Origin: Mesocentrotus franciscanus
Lineage: Eukaryota; Echinodermata; Echinoidea; Camarodonta; Strongylocentrotidae
Reading direction: 5' to 3'
Length of the DNA: 64,000 nt
NCBI GenBank assembly: GCA_037976565.1
Contig: CP137666.1
Span: 2,137,495 to 2,201,494, forward strand
The notes under the pieces are model-generated. The model was given only the letters and a program-made list of their open reading frames with translations, did not search any database and was not told the DNA's origin. This document shows, in pieces, positions 36,883 through 48,906 of this stretch. A program made the position numbers and the translations under genes. The stretch's first letter is position 1; the number at the start of each line of letters is the position of its first letter.

Positions 36883-37418
36883 AGGTACTATGTCCCATTT
36901 GCAGGCCAAAAAAATGAAAAGGTTAAATTTCAACGGCATTTGAAAGACAATACTAATTTAGAACTTCCCTAAAAAAAGGGGGGCTTGAAAATGTCTTGAA
37001 GTGGGAAAATAACGACTATTAGTTGTCGAATCGACTTAGGAGCTATAGAGCCAGTAAGTAATAGTCTGATTTTTCAGACCATTGTACCGAATGGTCGTAC
37101 GTTTTATGCTGCGCAAAGATTCAATCAGTTTAATTTTGGCCATTACAAGAAGTGGGTTATTGATGTAGACAAATGCTCATGTACCCTTTACAGCTCATTT
37201 TATGTATGTTATTACCAAAGATGAAAAAGCCAGTCAGTCACTCAATAGTGTCTGACAGTGAAGTCTAGCAAGTAAACGGGTTTCCTTGCATAATTTGAAT
37301 ATTAGGACACTGCTAACTTTTAAATTTCACAGATAGGACATATATGACATACCGGTATTCATAATTCCTGCAAAGTTCTACATAATTTGATGTTGGCTGC
37401 AAAAGGGACATAGTATCT
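36883..37418 (-). mobile_element. TTAA-type non-autonomous element, copy A (536 bp)
   Basis: Flanked by TTAA at 36879-36882 and 37419-37422. The ends form an imperfect inverted repeat of about 28 bp built on ACTATGTCCC(A/T)TTTGCAG. Nearly identical copies occur at 48378-48902 and 61385-61914, in the opposite orientation. A TTAA duplication fits the piggyBac or Kolobok superfamilies. An internal frame open in copy C carries a TGA near its start here. Confidence 0.85.
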
Positions 37419-37422
37419 TTAA

Positions 37423-40130
37423 GGCAAAGGGGTACATGTACAAGTGCTTCATCTTCTGAAGCGAGCGAGCGAGCTCCGTATTTACTTTGGAGTTTTCACG
37501 ATTAAGAGCTCGACAAATTAATACATTCCTTGCACCGCATGAATAATTGTTCTTCAACAAATCAATACAGGAGAAGGGTACACAAGCATGGCACACTGAC
37601 AGTCTGGAAAGCATGTACAGTACATGTACACATGAACTAACATAGTGACCTGGCACTGGTCTGACACTGTTTATATTATAAACAGTTATATGTTTATGAA
37701 TTATGTTAAATGAATTGATTTTCCAACTCCATGCCTTAACAGAGCTGTTTCATATTGTACATAAGACGATACACAAGATGTTCTATTCCACTACTATGGC
37801 TATCTTGTATGTACAGTACATGTACATCATAGTAATACAAGTTGCTTCCACTTGTTAGAAGATGATTCTTATTTCATTCATACATAGTACAGAGTCAGAC
37901 ATGCTTAATATATATTGACAAAATGCATGTGTCTACGCCAACGAGTTATTAAGTAGGCTATAATAATTCCTTATCTACATGTAGTATCTACACACATGTA
38001 CATGTAGGCATACAATTATTTACATTTACATCATGTACTCCAAAGGTTGCATGAGTGTCACTGTGTCAGGCAGTGTTTGCATTATCCGATTATTTCAATT
38101 TCACTTTTCATATGTATATTCATTCAATCAATAAAATAACTTCCCATTAAAAGGAAATTCATCATGACACAGATTAAATTACCAATTTCCTGAAATGGTA
38201 GTGAAATTGAAAACGGATCTGAATAAACATACGTCCATTATTTCTTGCTTTGCACAAGATCCCGTGATCAAGAATAACATTATCCATCCATTTGTTATGA
38301 TGGAAAACTCCTAGCATGTTGCATTGTATGTAGCCTAGCTTCCAAATAAGACATGTACTGTACTCTAGTGAAAAGACTATCTCCTAATCGTTTCAATTTT
38401 ACGTTGATGCAGAGAGCATACAGATAGATTAGTTTACACTCCAAACTGATATGGAAATACAGTGACAGATATATAAAATATGTTTGGACCAGAAGCTATA
38501 CAGTAAATGTACGTGTACATGTACACCAACCCTCAACACCTGCCAAATTCTTTCAATCATGTGATAATTACAGACTAATTTTCTTCTTCTTCTAACATCT
38601 AAAGACTTTATCCAACCATACGTAAATACACATGTGCATAGAATTGTAAAAGCCTTGGCAGCTTCAATCTCTTCACAAGCTGGTTCTGTGGCTTGCAGCT
38701 GATGATGGTCAATTAGTTCATCTTCACACATGTGGAGGATAGATCCTACATGCCAAGCTAATTCTATTTATCTAGGTGTACATGTAGGATGTCTTCTTCT
38801 CAAGTAGAAAACAAATGGCAGTAGGGGTCACCCCCAGCATTACATGGGTAAGCCATTGAATTCTAATTATGAAGAGAAATTATACTATGTCTATGTAAAT
38901 ATCGCTAAGCTACCTGTACATGTACAGGTATAATGTACATTTATTTGTACTTAAAATGAATGTATTGCTCAAATGTTAAGGTGGGCATACATATACGAGT
39001 GCATGATATACAATATCAAGGCATTCATTGATTTAATTTTGTCTTCTCTGCTAATTTAACAGGCCTAAAAAAAAGTAACTTGCTTTAATTTTCTGTGCCT
39101 TTCCAGCAATTATATACAATGTAGTACAGTATTACAAATAAAATAGTGATAAACACAATTCATTAAATGCTGTAGTGAATCATTACAGTGCTCCTTCTCT
39201 CTCTACCCCACAACAAAGACAGAAAATCACAGAATACAGATAAAATTCAAAGAAATTGAATACAACTGAAGTTCAATGAAAACCAAAGTATTTGCCTAAA
39301 TATATGTATATAAAGTGTGCAATACATGTACATGTACATCCCTTCACTTCCAGACAATCAAACAATACCATTCTGGAAGGAAACTGAATACTTTGAACCT
39401 TACACAAAACACAGGATCAGATGACACATCAGAATGGAATGTAAATTTCCCTACATGTACATTTATATGTGATCTTTCTCTTGTTTGTCATGCTGTCTTT
39501 TCAGCATGAAAGTCAATTACACCAAAAGTGGGTTACACCTGTATTGACGGAGAGAGGTAATCTGAGATTTCATAAAGTTCAATCAGTTTTTGGAAAGCAA
39601 AACAACTGGCACTTTGCCTTCACCGAACATACCAAAATCATGTTTGGCTTCGATAAGCACTGATAATACCAACAAGATGTCAATCATAAATATTATGGAT
39701 TTTGGGTGAAATGATGCACAACAACTTGATATGTTTGTATGTCACAGAATAATAATATGGATCTGCCAAAACCATTTTACAATCTAGGTGAACAAGGGGA
39801 CATTTACAGAACAGGTTTGGTATTACATAGAAAGTGTCTTTGATGACTTTGATTTATTTTTCTTTGTGGAAGGATTACTATTTTACCATACAGTCCCTAA
39901 AGTGAACAAACCATACAAGTAAAGCATCTGTGTCTGTGTAAATGTACAATATATGCATGTACCGAGGTACCATAAATATAATCCACAAATGCTTTCTCCC
40001 AAGTCCCAAACATACTGTACATCAGGCCCATACAGGTATGTGTAGTACATACTACATAGACATACAACTAAAATTATACATGTATTCATGTAGTATGTAC
40101 ACATGTACAATGCATACATGCCCATGTAAG
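37423..40130. other. Spacer without a recognisable gene
   Basis: AT-rich DNA with frequent ACATGTACATGT palindromes. No exon-like segment is supported. Confidence 0.5.
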
Positions 40131-41310
40131 ACCAAGGAGTTACTAGCACTGGAGATACGGTAAAGCTAGCGAGAGCCGTCATGATTGATCTTCGAAACCG
40201 CCTCGTAAACTCGGCGGGTGTTCGTGAGATGATTTACGACAGCTGTTTGGGGTATGCTCTCGATATAGCGCAGTGTGAGCATGCGCAGTTGCTACTTTCG
40301 AATTTGGCTTTCTTGGATAAACTATTTTGACAATCGCAAACAATGGTAGAAAACACTGATTCCAAGTACGATTTTGATTTAGATGACGAGTTATCTTTGT
40401 TATCTGAAATCGATGAATTGAAACTTGTTCCTGATGATTCAGAAATCGGAATTCATGGTGAGTTTTCTTAATTATTATTACGATTAAGATTAAGATTAAG
40501 AGGAAGCACAAACGTGTGAGTAATGACTTCGTCTTCAGTCCCGTACATTGCATTCTGTGTTGTTTTTGCAATGTTTTGGGGAAATAGCCTTGCACGATTA
40601 TGACAGGCTTTTCACATTTCTTTTCAATGGTTATCAAATCATTATTAAGTAACATATACATGTTACATTGCCTGATTAAACAGAAGCCAAATAGAAAATC
40701 AGAATCACCAGATGCACAGAACACGAATTTGAACGCGTAGGGCTGGCATTTCTTTCCCCAGCAGATTACGCAAACCAAGCTGACCAAATATCTCGTATGT
40801 GCATAGGCATCTTCACATGCAAATCTAAACGTATGGGCACCCCTGGGCCCTCTTCCGATATGGTGGGTTTCAAAGATAAAAACATTCTCTTTCGAATGAA
40901 ATACAATCTAAATTCCGCAAATGATCGGAACATATTTATATCAAATTATGTAATTAATATTAACAATTAATATGAAATCATAAAAAGTATCATAACTTAC
41001 CTATTTCCAGGTGGATTTTGACGAAAAATATATTGAAAAACAAAGAGAATTCAAAAACAACAACTGCGCACGCTCACGACTAGTAGATCGGTACTGCGCA
41101 CGTCCAGTTGCTTTGTTCGTTTGCAAATCTTTACTCCACTCAATGTGAATGGGTTTGGATGGCAGCTTCGAAGCTTGTACATTAGAGAGCAGCCCAGCTC
41201 AAATTCCAGCAAGCGGCACTCTGATGTCAGTCGTTATCTCGCGCGTTGCGTAATACTTCTGGTCGTAAAAAAAAAAATGGCTGTATCTCCAGTGCTAGTA
41301 ACTCCTTGGT
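40131..41310. mobile_element. TIR element, 1180 bp, with one exon-like ORF
   Basis: The left end is ACCAAGGAGTTACTAGCACT and the right end is its inverse (AGTGCTAGTAACTCCTTGGT), continuing through GGAGATAC(G/A), so the perfect TIR is about 28 bp. Subterminal regions share the motif TGCGCA. No clear target duplication was found: the flanking octamers CATGTAAG and ATGACAAG are not identical. It contains the exon-like ORF at 40343-40457. The superfamily is unassigned. Confidence 0.75.
40343..40457 (+). CDS. Possible first exon of a transposon-encoded protein
   Basis: ATG at 40343 opens 38 codons that end in a partial codon followed by the donor GTGAGT at 40458. The peptide is strongly acidic, with SKYDFDLDDELSLLSEIDEL at its core, like the acidic N-termini of many eukaryotic transposases, but it matches no family I can name. 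It lies inside the 1180-bp TIR element, about 210 bp from the left terminus, where an autonomous parent would start its gene. No downstream exon is visible within the element, so the gene is probably truncated by internal deletion. A host exon captured by the element is the alternative. Confidence 0.3.
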
Positions 41311-41425
41311 ATGACAAGTTACATGTATGCACCTCAACTAATACATGTAGAATACTTGTAGGAAGCCAAATTAGCATGGCTATCATAATTACAGGTGCAT
41401 GTGGGTAGGGAATGGCATAGATCTT

Positions 41426-41925
41426 TTCATAGAATAATGTATTCCTCATATTCAGTTATATGATGTACTGTACTTCTTGATAAAGAATTTTTTCATAGAA
41501 TAATGTAATCCTCACATTTAGTTTCATGATGTACTTCTTGATAAAGAATTTTTCATAGAATAATTTATTCCTCACATTTAGTTTCATGATGTACTTCTTG
41601 ATAAAGAATTTTTCATAGAATAATTTATTCCTCACACTTAGTTTCATGATGTACTTCTTGATAAAGAATTTTTCATAGAATAATTTATTCCTCACATTTA
41701 GTTTCATGATGTACATGTACTTCTTGATAAAGAATTTTTCATAGAATAATGTAATCCTCACATTTAGTTTCATGATGTACATGTACTTCTTGATAAAGAA
41801 TTTTTCATAGAATAATTTATTCCTCACATTTAGTTTCATGATGTACTTCTTGATATAAAATTTTTCATAGAAAAATTTATTCCTCACATTTAGTTTCATG
41901 ATGTACTTCTTGATATACATGTACC
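41426..41925. repeat. 60-bp minisatellite, about 8 copies
   Basis: Units start TTCATAGAATAAT(T/G)TATTCC and end with GTACTTCTTGATAAAGAATT; starts fall near 41426, 41492, 41552, 41612, 41672, 41738, 41805 and 41865. Most units are 60 bp; those of 66-67 bp carry an inserted hexamer that turns GTAC into GTACATGTAC. The 60-bp period keeps a repetitive minus-strand ORF open, not a gene. Confidence 0.92.
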
Positions 41926-42442
41926 TGTATCCAGGTATGTGCATCTAGGCCTACATGCAGGAGTGGATTCTTGACATACTGATGTGAAACTAGCACATGA
42001 TATAGACTACACTAAATGCCATACCATCTGGGAATATACAAAATGTACATGTACAGTGCTATGAACAGTATGCACATAACTACATGTACATGTTAAAGTA
42101 GCCTTCATGTCTATAACATCCAAAATATGTACATGTTCATGTACAGCTTACAAAGCACATTCCATAACTGTGCCTGACATACTGTACTTACATTCAAGCA
42201 ATTCATTAATTAAACAATTAATTAATAAGCATTAAAATTTATACACAATGATTTATTTTCCTCAAAGTGTATACCGGTATGTAGTATGACACTCGAGTTA
42301 CTTACACTATTGATTTGAATGGTGCTACAATGTAAAATATAATCCATATACATGTACAAATGTATATACATTTACATACATTGTACATGTACAGTACATG
42401 TAGTATCAAATAACTCTCACCGTCATGATTATAATCAACACC

Positions 42443-42519
<77 letters not shown>
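42443..42519. repeat. (CAT)n trinucleotide microsatellite, about 25 units
   Basis: A nearly uninterrupted run of CAT gives poly-His, poly-Ile and poly-Met false ORFs. A second, interrupted run follows near 42540-42556. Confidence 0.95.
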
Positions 42520-45500
42520 ATTTACCAGCCTGATATTTACCATCATCATCCTCATCAAATATTCTTCATCCCCCTCTTGTTCTAATTTGTTAAACATAAT
42601 GCAGTGAAAGACAGGAAAATACTTATACTAAGGTCAGGAATAACGCCATCATACATGTTATAATGAGCAGGAAATTGAGGCTTTATACTTGTGGTTTGTT
42701 GTGTCTTCATTTTCCATGATGGAAAGGTCACTAACTCTACAACCCATGGTGCATACAGGGGATTCCAGCCTCTTAAAAGAACAAAGCTGGGTTTGTACAG
42801 TTTTAGGTTAAATGCTGGTGTATATTTTTCTGCATGTACAGGGTACTGTCCAGCATACTGTTCAAAGTACATTATCTAATGTACATATGTAAGACTACTA
42901 TTTAAGTGCAAGTATATATTTATACTGTACTATTCATTTTGCCACTTGACACGGACATTCTAGTAATATGGTCAATTTTCTAAATTCCAGAGTCAATCTT
43001 TGTAACTTTGTAAGTCTGCACAGTGCACATAGTTAACTTACTGTACATAATTACATAGACAGAGAAATTATGATAATAAACCCTGAAAGTACTTATATCT
43101 AGGCCTACATTGTCAACCATTGAGACCTATAAAAAGGTTATCCTTTGTCAAATACAACTTAACGTGAACCAAGCCATGCCATGCCATAATAATAATAAGA
43201 TATTTCTATACCGCAAATTGCATTTTTAATGCCTCTAAGTGTTTTTGAAGGAAAATAGTTGATAAGTAAAGGAAACAGAATTTGCAATATAAATTACATC
43301 AAGTCAATTTAATAACATTACAACTTTGCAAATGAAAATAGTACATGTACATTTTTACATGTAATTGAGAATTGGGACCTAAATGTAAATATAGGCATAC
43401 ACAATGTAGGTCATAGCCATGTAGCCGGTACTTGCACAAATGTGCAAACTGCCCATTCATATACATGTACTATATAGCTACATCGCACTCAGTGATAGGT
43501 CTAATTTGACATGAGTTTGTGCTCTGAAAAGTTGTTACTTCATTCATTGTATCCAATGGGATACTTTTAATCCCTGTTACTGTTAATCCCCTGAGTAAGG
43601 TGATACATGGCTTCCTGATTAACTGAATATAACTGTCTTGGCAAGGTCTTTTCAAGTTACCCTCTACACCTGTACATGGAGATGTCTCTGTAAACCTGTA
43701 CAGGTCATATGCATGCATACATGTGTTGTGTAGGCTTAGCATAACATCTCATGAAGCAAATGAAGCTGTAACAAACAAAAAATATGTTAAGACTTTTTAG
43801 CATCATGAGGTCTCTCCAACCATATGGAGACTGGAGACTGGAGAGCTAACTGAAATGAAATTTTGCTATCTGAAAGTACACTCAGTCTATGTCAGTTTGG
43901 AAGAAAAATATCTCTCTGCAAAGGATTGCTTTTGAAATGCCCTTATATTAAAAATATGACAAGAAATAACTGAAGAGTTCAAGCCAAAAACAGTCATGCC
44001 AATGTTGCCAAACATGTGTGTAGTCCCACATACCAATTACTGTGTGCAGTGCATGTGTTTGTCATCATGACTGAGTCAATTTCTTATCAATTTGATGATT
44101 CCAAAAGCTCACAGTATACTGATTCTCAAGTACATGTTGTAGGCTACTACGTACTGTACATGTAGTCAGCCTTCCAAATTGCTTCCAGACACTTTCTTTC
44201 ATAATCTTATTGAATAAATGCAGAACTAGAACTTAAATTTATCTTTACAGTTTTCAGGTACAATGTCTGGATACAAGGAGGCTACTCCCCTCACCAGTGC
44301 TTTGCAATCTAAGAAAAGAAAAGAAAAGAATAACTGACCTCTTGGAGCATGAAAGAAGAGAAACGAGCTTTATAACATCAACAATGTAAGAGGATTACTG
44401 CCAGTAATCTCCTTGCCAAAACAGGATAGTATCCATTCTTTGTTCCCTTTATATATTCTACCCTATCAAATCTGAAACCTATATTTTCAAAGCTTTAGTC
44501 CAGACTTAGCCAAAAGGTACAAGGGATTATGATTGAAAACTTTCAGGTAGATGATTTTCTTTTTCTTTCTTTGGCAGGTATAAATCTGTACAGCCAGCTA
44601 CTGTACATGTACATGCATGTACAGTGTGTATCTTTTACAAGCTCATTACCCCTCAACAAAATACCTAAAATTACCAAAATTTTATTGCACATTGGATTCT
44701 ATAAATGAAAGCAAGGTGAGCTGGCTCATAAATCTGACAACTACAAGAAAGTCCTGAATGTTTTAAACTTAGTGAAAGCTACATTATTATAAAAGCTTTC
44801 TATGAACCTGTTCTTAATTATATAACTTGGCAAATTACAAAAAAGAAACACCATGTAAACGATTAAAGGACTCACAAATACATAAACACTTTCTTTAATA
44901 ATGACTTCAGTGAAAAAAAGGGGACTTATTGTACATGTACTTGTAGATCAATTGTAATGAAATTTAGTGTCATTGGCTAGCACAACATGAACAAAATGGC
45001 TTCCAAACTTATCAACTACATTGTGGAAAGTGGACAATTATTTTATAGCTCTAGACATAACAATAACGTCTGACCTACATGAACATGTACATGTAGGTAC
45101 CTAACAACATATATACTGTAACTTACAGTGTACATGTACATGTACCATGTACATGTAAGTCCGTTCTACATAACTTCTACTACATGTATATGGCTAAAAC
45201 AAAAACCTTGTGATTAAATCATTCAATGACCCAAATCCTGGTTGATTGCTGACAAATACATCTTAAGAATATGAAGAGCAGTTTTAACAATGTACCTTTT
45301 GGCTAATGACATATTTGTGCACGTACAGTACATGTGTACATACATGTACATGTAGTGCATTGAATGTGTTATTATTGAAGTCATACTATTGATCAGAAAG
45401 CTGATTGTTTTTAATAAAAGTGTAACATGTACATGTACAGTGGATGTACTTCAAATCTACATGCACGGGTCAGGATTTTTGAATATTTTAACATCTAAAT

Positions 45501-45974
45501 GAGTTACCTGCTGCTAAGAAGCCAAACATGACCCTGACAAATCTTTGTTCTTTATTCCTGCTCATGACTCCTTTTAAATGTTTAATGTCTTAAAATTTGG
45601 TGGTATACATGTACATGTCCTAACGTAAAGCTCCACTTTTGTTATCCATCATGTACAATGTACATTTAATATGAGGTGATGGACATTTGCCTCCAAAACT
45701 CTTCAAAAGTTCAAAGCCCCCTATTTAAAAAGAACCCTTTTGTTTCTGTTAATTAGTTTCTGTATTGAGTTTCTGTTAAGATCTATGATTACTGACCAAC
45801 TGAAGTTAGCTTCAAAAGAGCCCTTGAAGAAGAAAAAATACACAGACATGTACAGAAAAGAGAATTGTACTTTGTACATCTGAATTTTCACCCAAGAATT
45901 TAAAATTAGAAGGTGTACATGTATCCCTGATCAAGAAAACAAGAATATTGTCATCTTTACATGTAAGTTAATAC

Positions 45975-46170
45975 AAGGCCTGGAAGCTTTTTTGAATGCC
46001 ATGAGGCATGACTCTTGTATGATTTTATTTACATTTATGTGACGTATATGCCTAAGTGTTTATCAATTATCTTGTAACTACAGTACATTTGTATTTTGTT
46101 TATGTGCTGCCAGCGGAGGCCAATTTTCTATGTTTTGAATATGGATCAATAAAAGAATCTATCTATCTAC
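45975..46170 (+). repeat. Probable LINE 3' tail fragment
   Basis: The segment ends in GGATCAATAAAAGAATCTATCTATCTAC, here meaning a polyadenylation-like AATAAA followed by short ATCT repeats, the arrangement of many non-LTR retrotransposon tails. No reverse transcriptase reading frame lies upstream, so it would be a 5'-truncated dead copy. An exhausted gene 3' UTR is the alternative. Confidence 0.3.
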
Positions 46171-46997
46171 ATTACATGTATACTATCTATGTACAGTACA
46201 TCTTCACCAGATGTGAATTGTGATTGTGACCCTGTGGCTGTGTAATTTAGTGTTTAACTTTGAGTTTATGTATGATGGGGTGACCAAAATTCGCTGAGAT
46301 TTTTTAAAATATTAGGAAAAGAGATATTCGATCCATGATTTCTCATATTCTACACAAATTTATTATTTCAATGAATACTAAATGGACAGTAAAGTTTTTT
46401 ACTACAAATTGATTCAACTAGAAAATTTATCTTCAAAGGATTCTGGAGATATCGCGATCTAAAAATTAGATGTTGGATCGGCGTGCGCGCTGCAACTCAC
46501 AAAAAAGTCATAAAAACAACAAGACCTTTCTTCGCGCATGGGTGTTTACAGCTGATTTATCAAAAAATGCGATCCATCAAATATAAGGTAATTTCATAAT
46601 TTGCAAGGCAAAGTATTAAAGAATCAGTTCGTACCAATTTTTACTTACAATTTTGAGGATTTCTGCTCTCAAAATGGAGATTTCCAGACCCTTATCGGTA
46701 AGTAAACATTTTTTTCGGTATGGACGCCAATGACTGCAAAATTTGCTGATCTTTGGTCAATATTTTCATAATTTCACACCCAATTCCAAATGAAAAGTCG
46801 TGTCTGCCTGCCATGGCCCATGCTATGCTATGCCCATGGGCATGGACAGCTGGCTATGCCTGTGTTGTGTTCATAATTCAGGCCTAGATCTACTTCATGA
46901 TCTAGATCATACATGAAGAATAGTAGTAGTAGTATACTCTGATCTGACTTGGCTAAATTATACCCTTCAGTTTTCACTAGACTATACATAAACTTAC

Positions 46998-47172
46998 CTT
47001 CAATGCAGACGACATGCTCCCGTAGCTGATCTTGCAGGCAGGGATCTTCCACTTGTTCCAGCAGGTCATAAATCGCGTAAATATGGGGATGTACGCTCTC
47101 GAACCGCTGGATTTCTTCCCGAACAGCTCGGGAATTCAAGAGTTCCAGATTATGAACATTCATCATATTCAT
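46998..47172 (-). CDS. AGAP1/3-like: First coding exon of an AGAP-family ArfGAP (centaurin gamma)
   Basis: ATG at 47172 opens 58 codons plus one base, ending at the donor GTAAGT (47 bases of downstream frame shown by the ORF are intronic). The peptide contains VREEIQRFESVHPHIYAIYD followed by LLEQV and LQDQLREHVVCIE. This matches the N-terminal segment of AGAP1/AGAP3, proteins with an N-terminal Ras-like GTPase domain, a split PH domain, an ArfGAP zinc finger and ankyrin repeats that stimulate GTP hydrolysis by Arf GTPases on endosomal membranes. The exon stops just before the GTPase domain, and its phase (G carried over) suits the Asp codon expected next. I could not find the second exon in positions 1-46997, so intron 1 probably runs past the left edge. 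The paralogue cannot be fixed from one exon. Confidence 0.9.
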
Positions 47173-47560
47173 TGTTTCATCTTACTCAGACCGACAGGAA
47201 CAAGAATAATCCATTCATGGAATTCCACGGCAATAATAAAAGAATAGGATTCGCAGTTTTCGTTGGTTGTTAGACGTTTCGTAGCTCTTCGTCTTGTGTG
47301 TAGACTGGCCGTTGATATATTGTCAACATGTGTATAAAAATGGGGCGCACTGCTCTAGCTCTAGCTAGCTCTGCGCTGCATGCATTGCACTTGCACGGTG
47401 TGTGTTTTAACGAACTTCGCTGTGTCTGTGTATTGGCAGGCGATTCATCCAGTATCGTAGTGTTATATGAATGACTCACACGGAGTCAGCAAATGAAATC
47501 AGCTGAGAGAATCTCCACAGAAAACCCGGAAGTGGACATACAACGTGCGAAAGTCTATTA
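47173..47560 (-). promoter_or_regulatory. Presumed 5' UTR and promoter of the AGAP gene
   Basis: Upstream of the AGAP start codon the sequence becomes less AT-rich and contains AGCTCTAGCT-type repeats near 47350 and an ETS-type site CCGGAAGTG at 47526-47534. No TATA box stands out. The transcription start cannot be placed by eye. Confidence 0.4.
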
Positions 47561-48373
47561 CCGCGGCAGATTCTTCCTTCGAGTGGAGCTGTATTGTCAT
47601 CATTTTTACCATATATCAAGTCCTGCTTATGTTAATATTTATATCGACGTAATTATACAAACGGTAAGTTCGTAAAATTATGGTAACAACTCGAATTTTT
47701 TTTCTCTGCACACGGGATACTGTCTCGAATTGCGGTGAAAGAGTCACTCTCTCAGACTCAGACTCAGAGTCAGAGAGGCCAGAGCAGAGGGGCGTGCTTG
47801 CATTTGATAACGGACGGTCGACGGTCTCGAGCCTCTCGACTCGAATGCAGAGGATTCTACGCAAGAATAATCCTCTAAAATCTCGAGAAAAGAAAATTTC
47901 CTGTTACAAAGTAGGACTAGGAAGGTCCAGTACATTATTCCAATATGTATAATGGGATCTTGATCATGTTTCATTTTCAGGCTCTTAATTAAAGTTCTGT
48001 GGTGTGGTTTAGCTGGTGTACGTACGTGTCGCGATCCTTCTTGAAAAGCCAAGGCTTCATTTGAAATCCAACTGTACTTATTTTGTGTGCAATTGCCTAA
48101 TCTTGGAAGTCTAGTCTATAGTCGACTTTATAGTCGTCTGCTGTATGAGTTATTTCAATAAAAACATCACATGTTTACCTCCATTGACTTTGCTGACGAG
48201 TGTGTGCGTGCTTATGAATATGAACAGATGTTTAACTAAATTTACAAGATAATAATAGCCAAGGCCAAGCACGTAGAACTTTTACCATTCCGCGATGTAC
48301 AATGAGTTTACGTGCTCTGATTGGCCGATACGCTAAGTGGCTTCGAATTTAAGTGAGAGAGGGCCTACTTAAC
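47561..48373. other. Intergenic sequence left of TTAA element copy B
   Basis: A short run of GACTCAGACTCAGAGTCAGA forms an imperfect palindrome at 47755-47775. No gene is supported; overlapping ORFs on both strands are short and unlike known proteins. Confidence 0.45.
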
Positions 48374-48377
48374 TTAA

Positions 48378-48902
48378 AGATACTATGTCCTTTTTGCAGC
48401 CAACATCAAATTCTGTAGAACTTTGCAGGAATTATGAATATGTCATGTATGTCCTATCTGTCAAATTTAAACGTTAGCAGTGTCCTAATATTCAAATTAT
48501 GCAAGGAAACCTGTTTCCTTGCTAGACTTCACTGTCAGACACTATTGAGTGACTGACTGGCTTTTTCATCTTTGGTAATAACATACATAAAATGAGCTGT
48601 AAAGGGTACATGAGCATTTGTCTACATCAATAACCCACTTCTTGTAATGGCCAAAATTAAACTGATTGAATCTTTGCGCAGCATAAAACGTACGACCATT
48701 CGGTACAATGGTCTGAAAAATCAGACTATTACTTACTGGCTCTATAGTCTATAGCTCCTAAGTCGACTCGACAACTAATAGTCGTTATTTTCCCACTTAA
48801 AGACATTTTCAAGCTCCCTTTTTTTAGGGAAGTTCTAAATTAGTATTGTCTTTGGAATTTAACCTTTTCATTTTTTGGGCCTGCAAATGGGACATAATAC
48901 CT
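48378..48902 (+). mobile_element. TTAA-type non-autonomous element, copy B (525 bp)
   Basis: Flanked by TTAA at 48374-48377 and 48903-48906, with the same termini as copies A and C. A 7-bp duplication (CTATAG repeated near 48745) breaks the internal frame that is open in copy C. It differs from C by scattered substitutions, so all three are relatively young. Confidence 0.85.
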
Positions 48903-48906
48903 TTAA

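Larger units (their letters stand above)
36300..46000. repeat. Region enriched in dispersed ACATGTACATGT palindromes
   Basis: The self-complementary phrase TACATGTACA or GTACATGTAC recurs dozens of times here, often compounded (for example near 38515, 39325, 42380, 44605, 45130 and 45330), usually as one to three units. It is rarer from 47 kb to the right edge. It is not a single tandem array, so it is recorded as a compositional feature. Confidence 0.6.
41926..46997. other. Spacer without a recognisable gene
   Basis: No exon is supported. It holds a CAT microsatellite, many GTACATGTAC palindromes and a probable LINE tail near 45975-46170. Because AGAP exon 1 ends at 46998 with a donor, this DNA should be AGAP intron 1. 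Confidence 0.6.

Noticed and set aside
40179..40787. Longest open frame in the window (202 codons, minus strand)
   Set aside because: It lies within the 1180-bp TIR element, runs antisense to the exon-like ORF, contains a low-complexity Leu/Ile stretch from a GATTAAGATTAAGATTAAG run and has no recognisable domain.
41456..41944. 162-codon minus-strand ORF with a 20-residue repeat
   Set aside because: It is the 60-bp minisatellite translated; the period is divisible by three, so no stop arises. No start context or flanking exon supports a gene.
42352..42607. Poly-His, poly-Ile and poly-Met ORFs
   Set aside because: Translation of the CAT trinucleotide repeat in different frames; no gene context.
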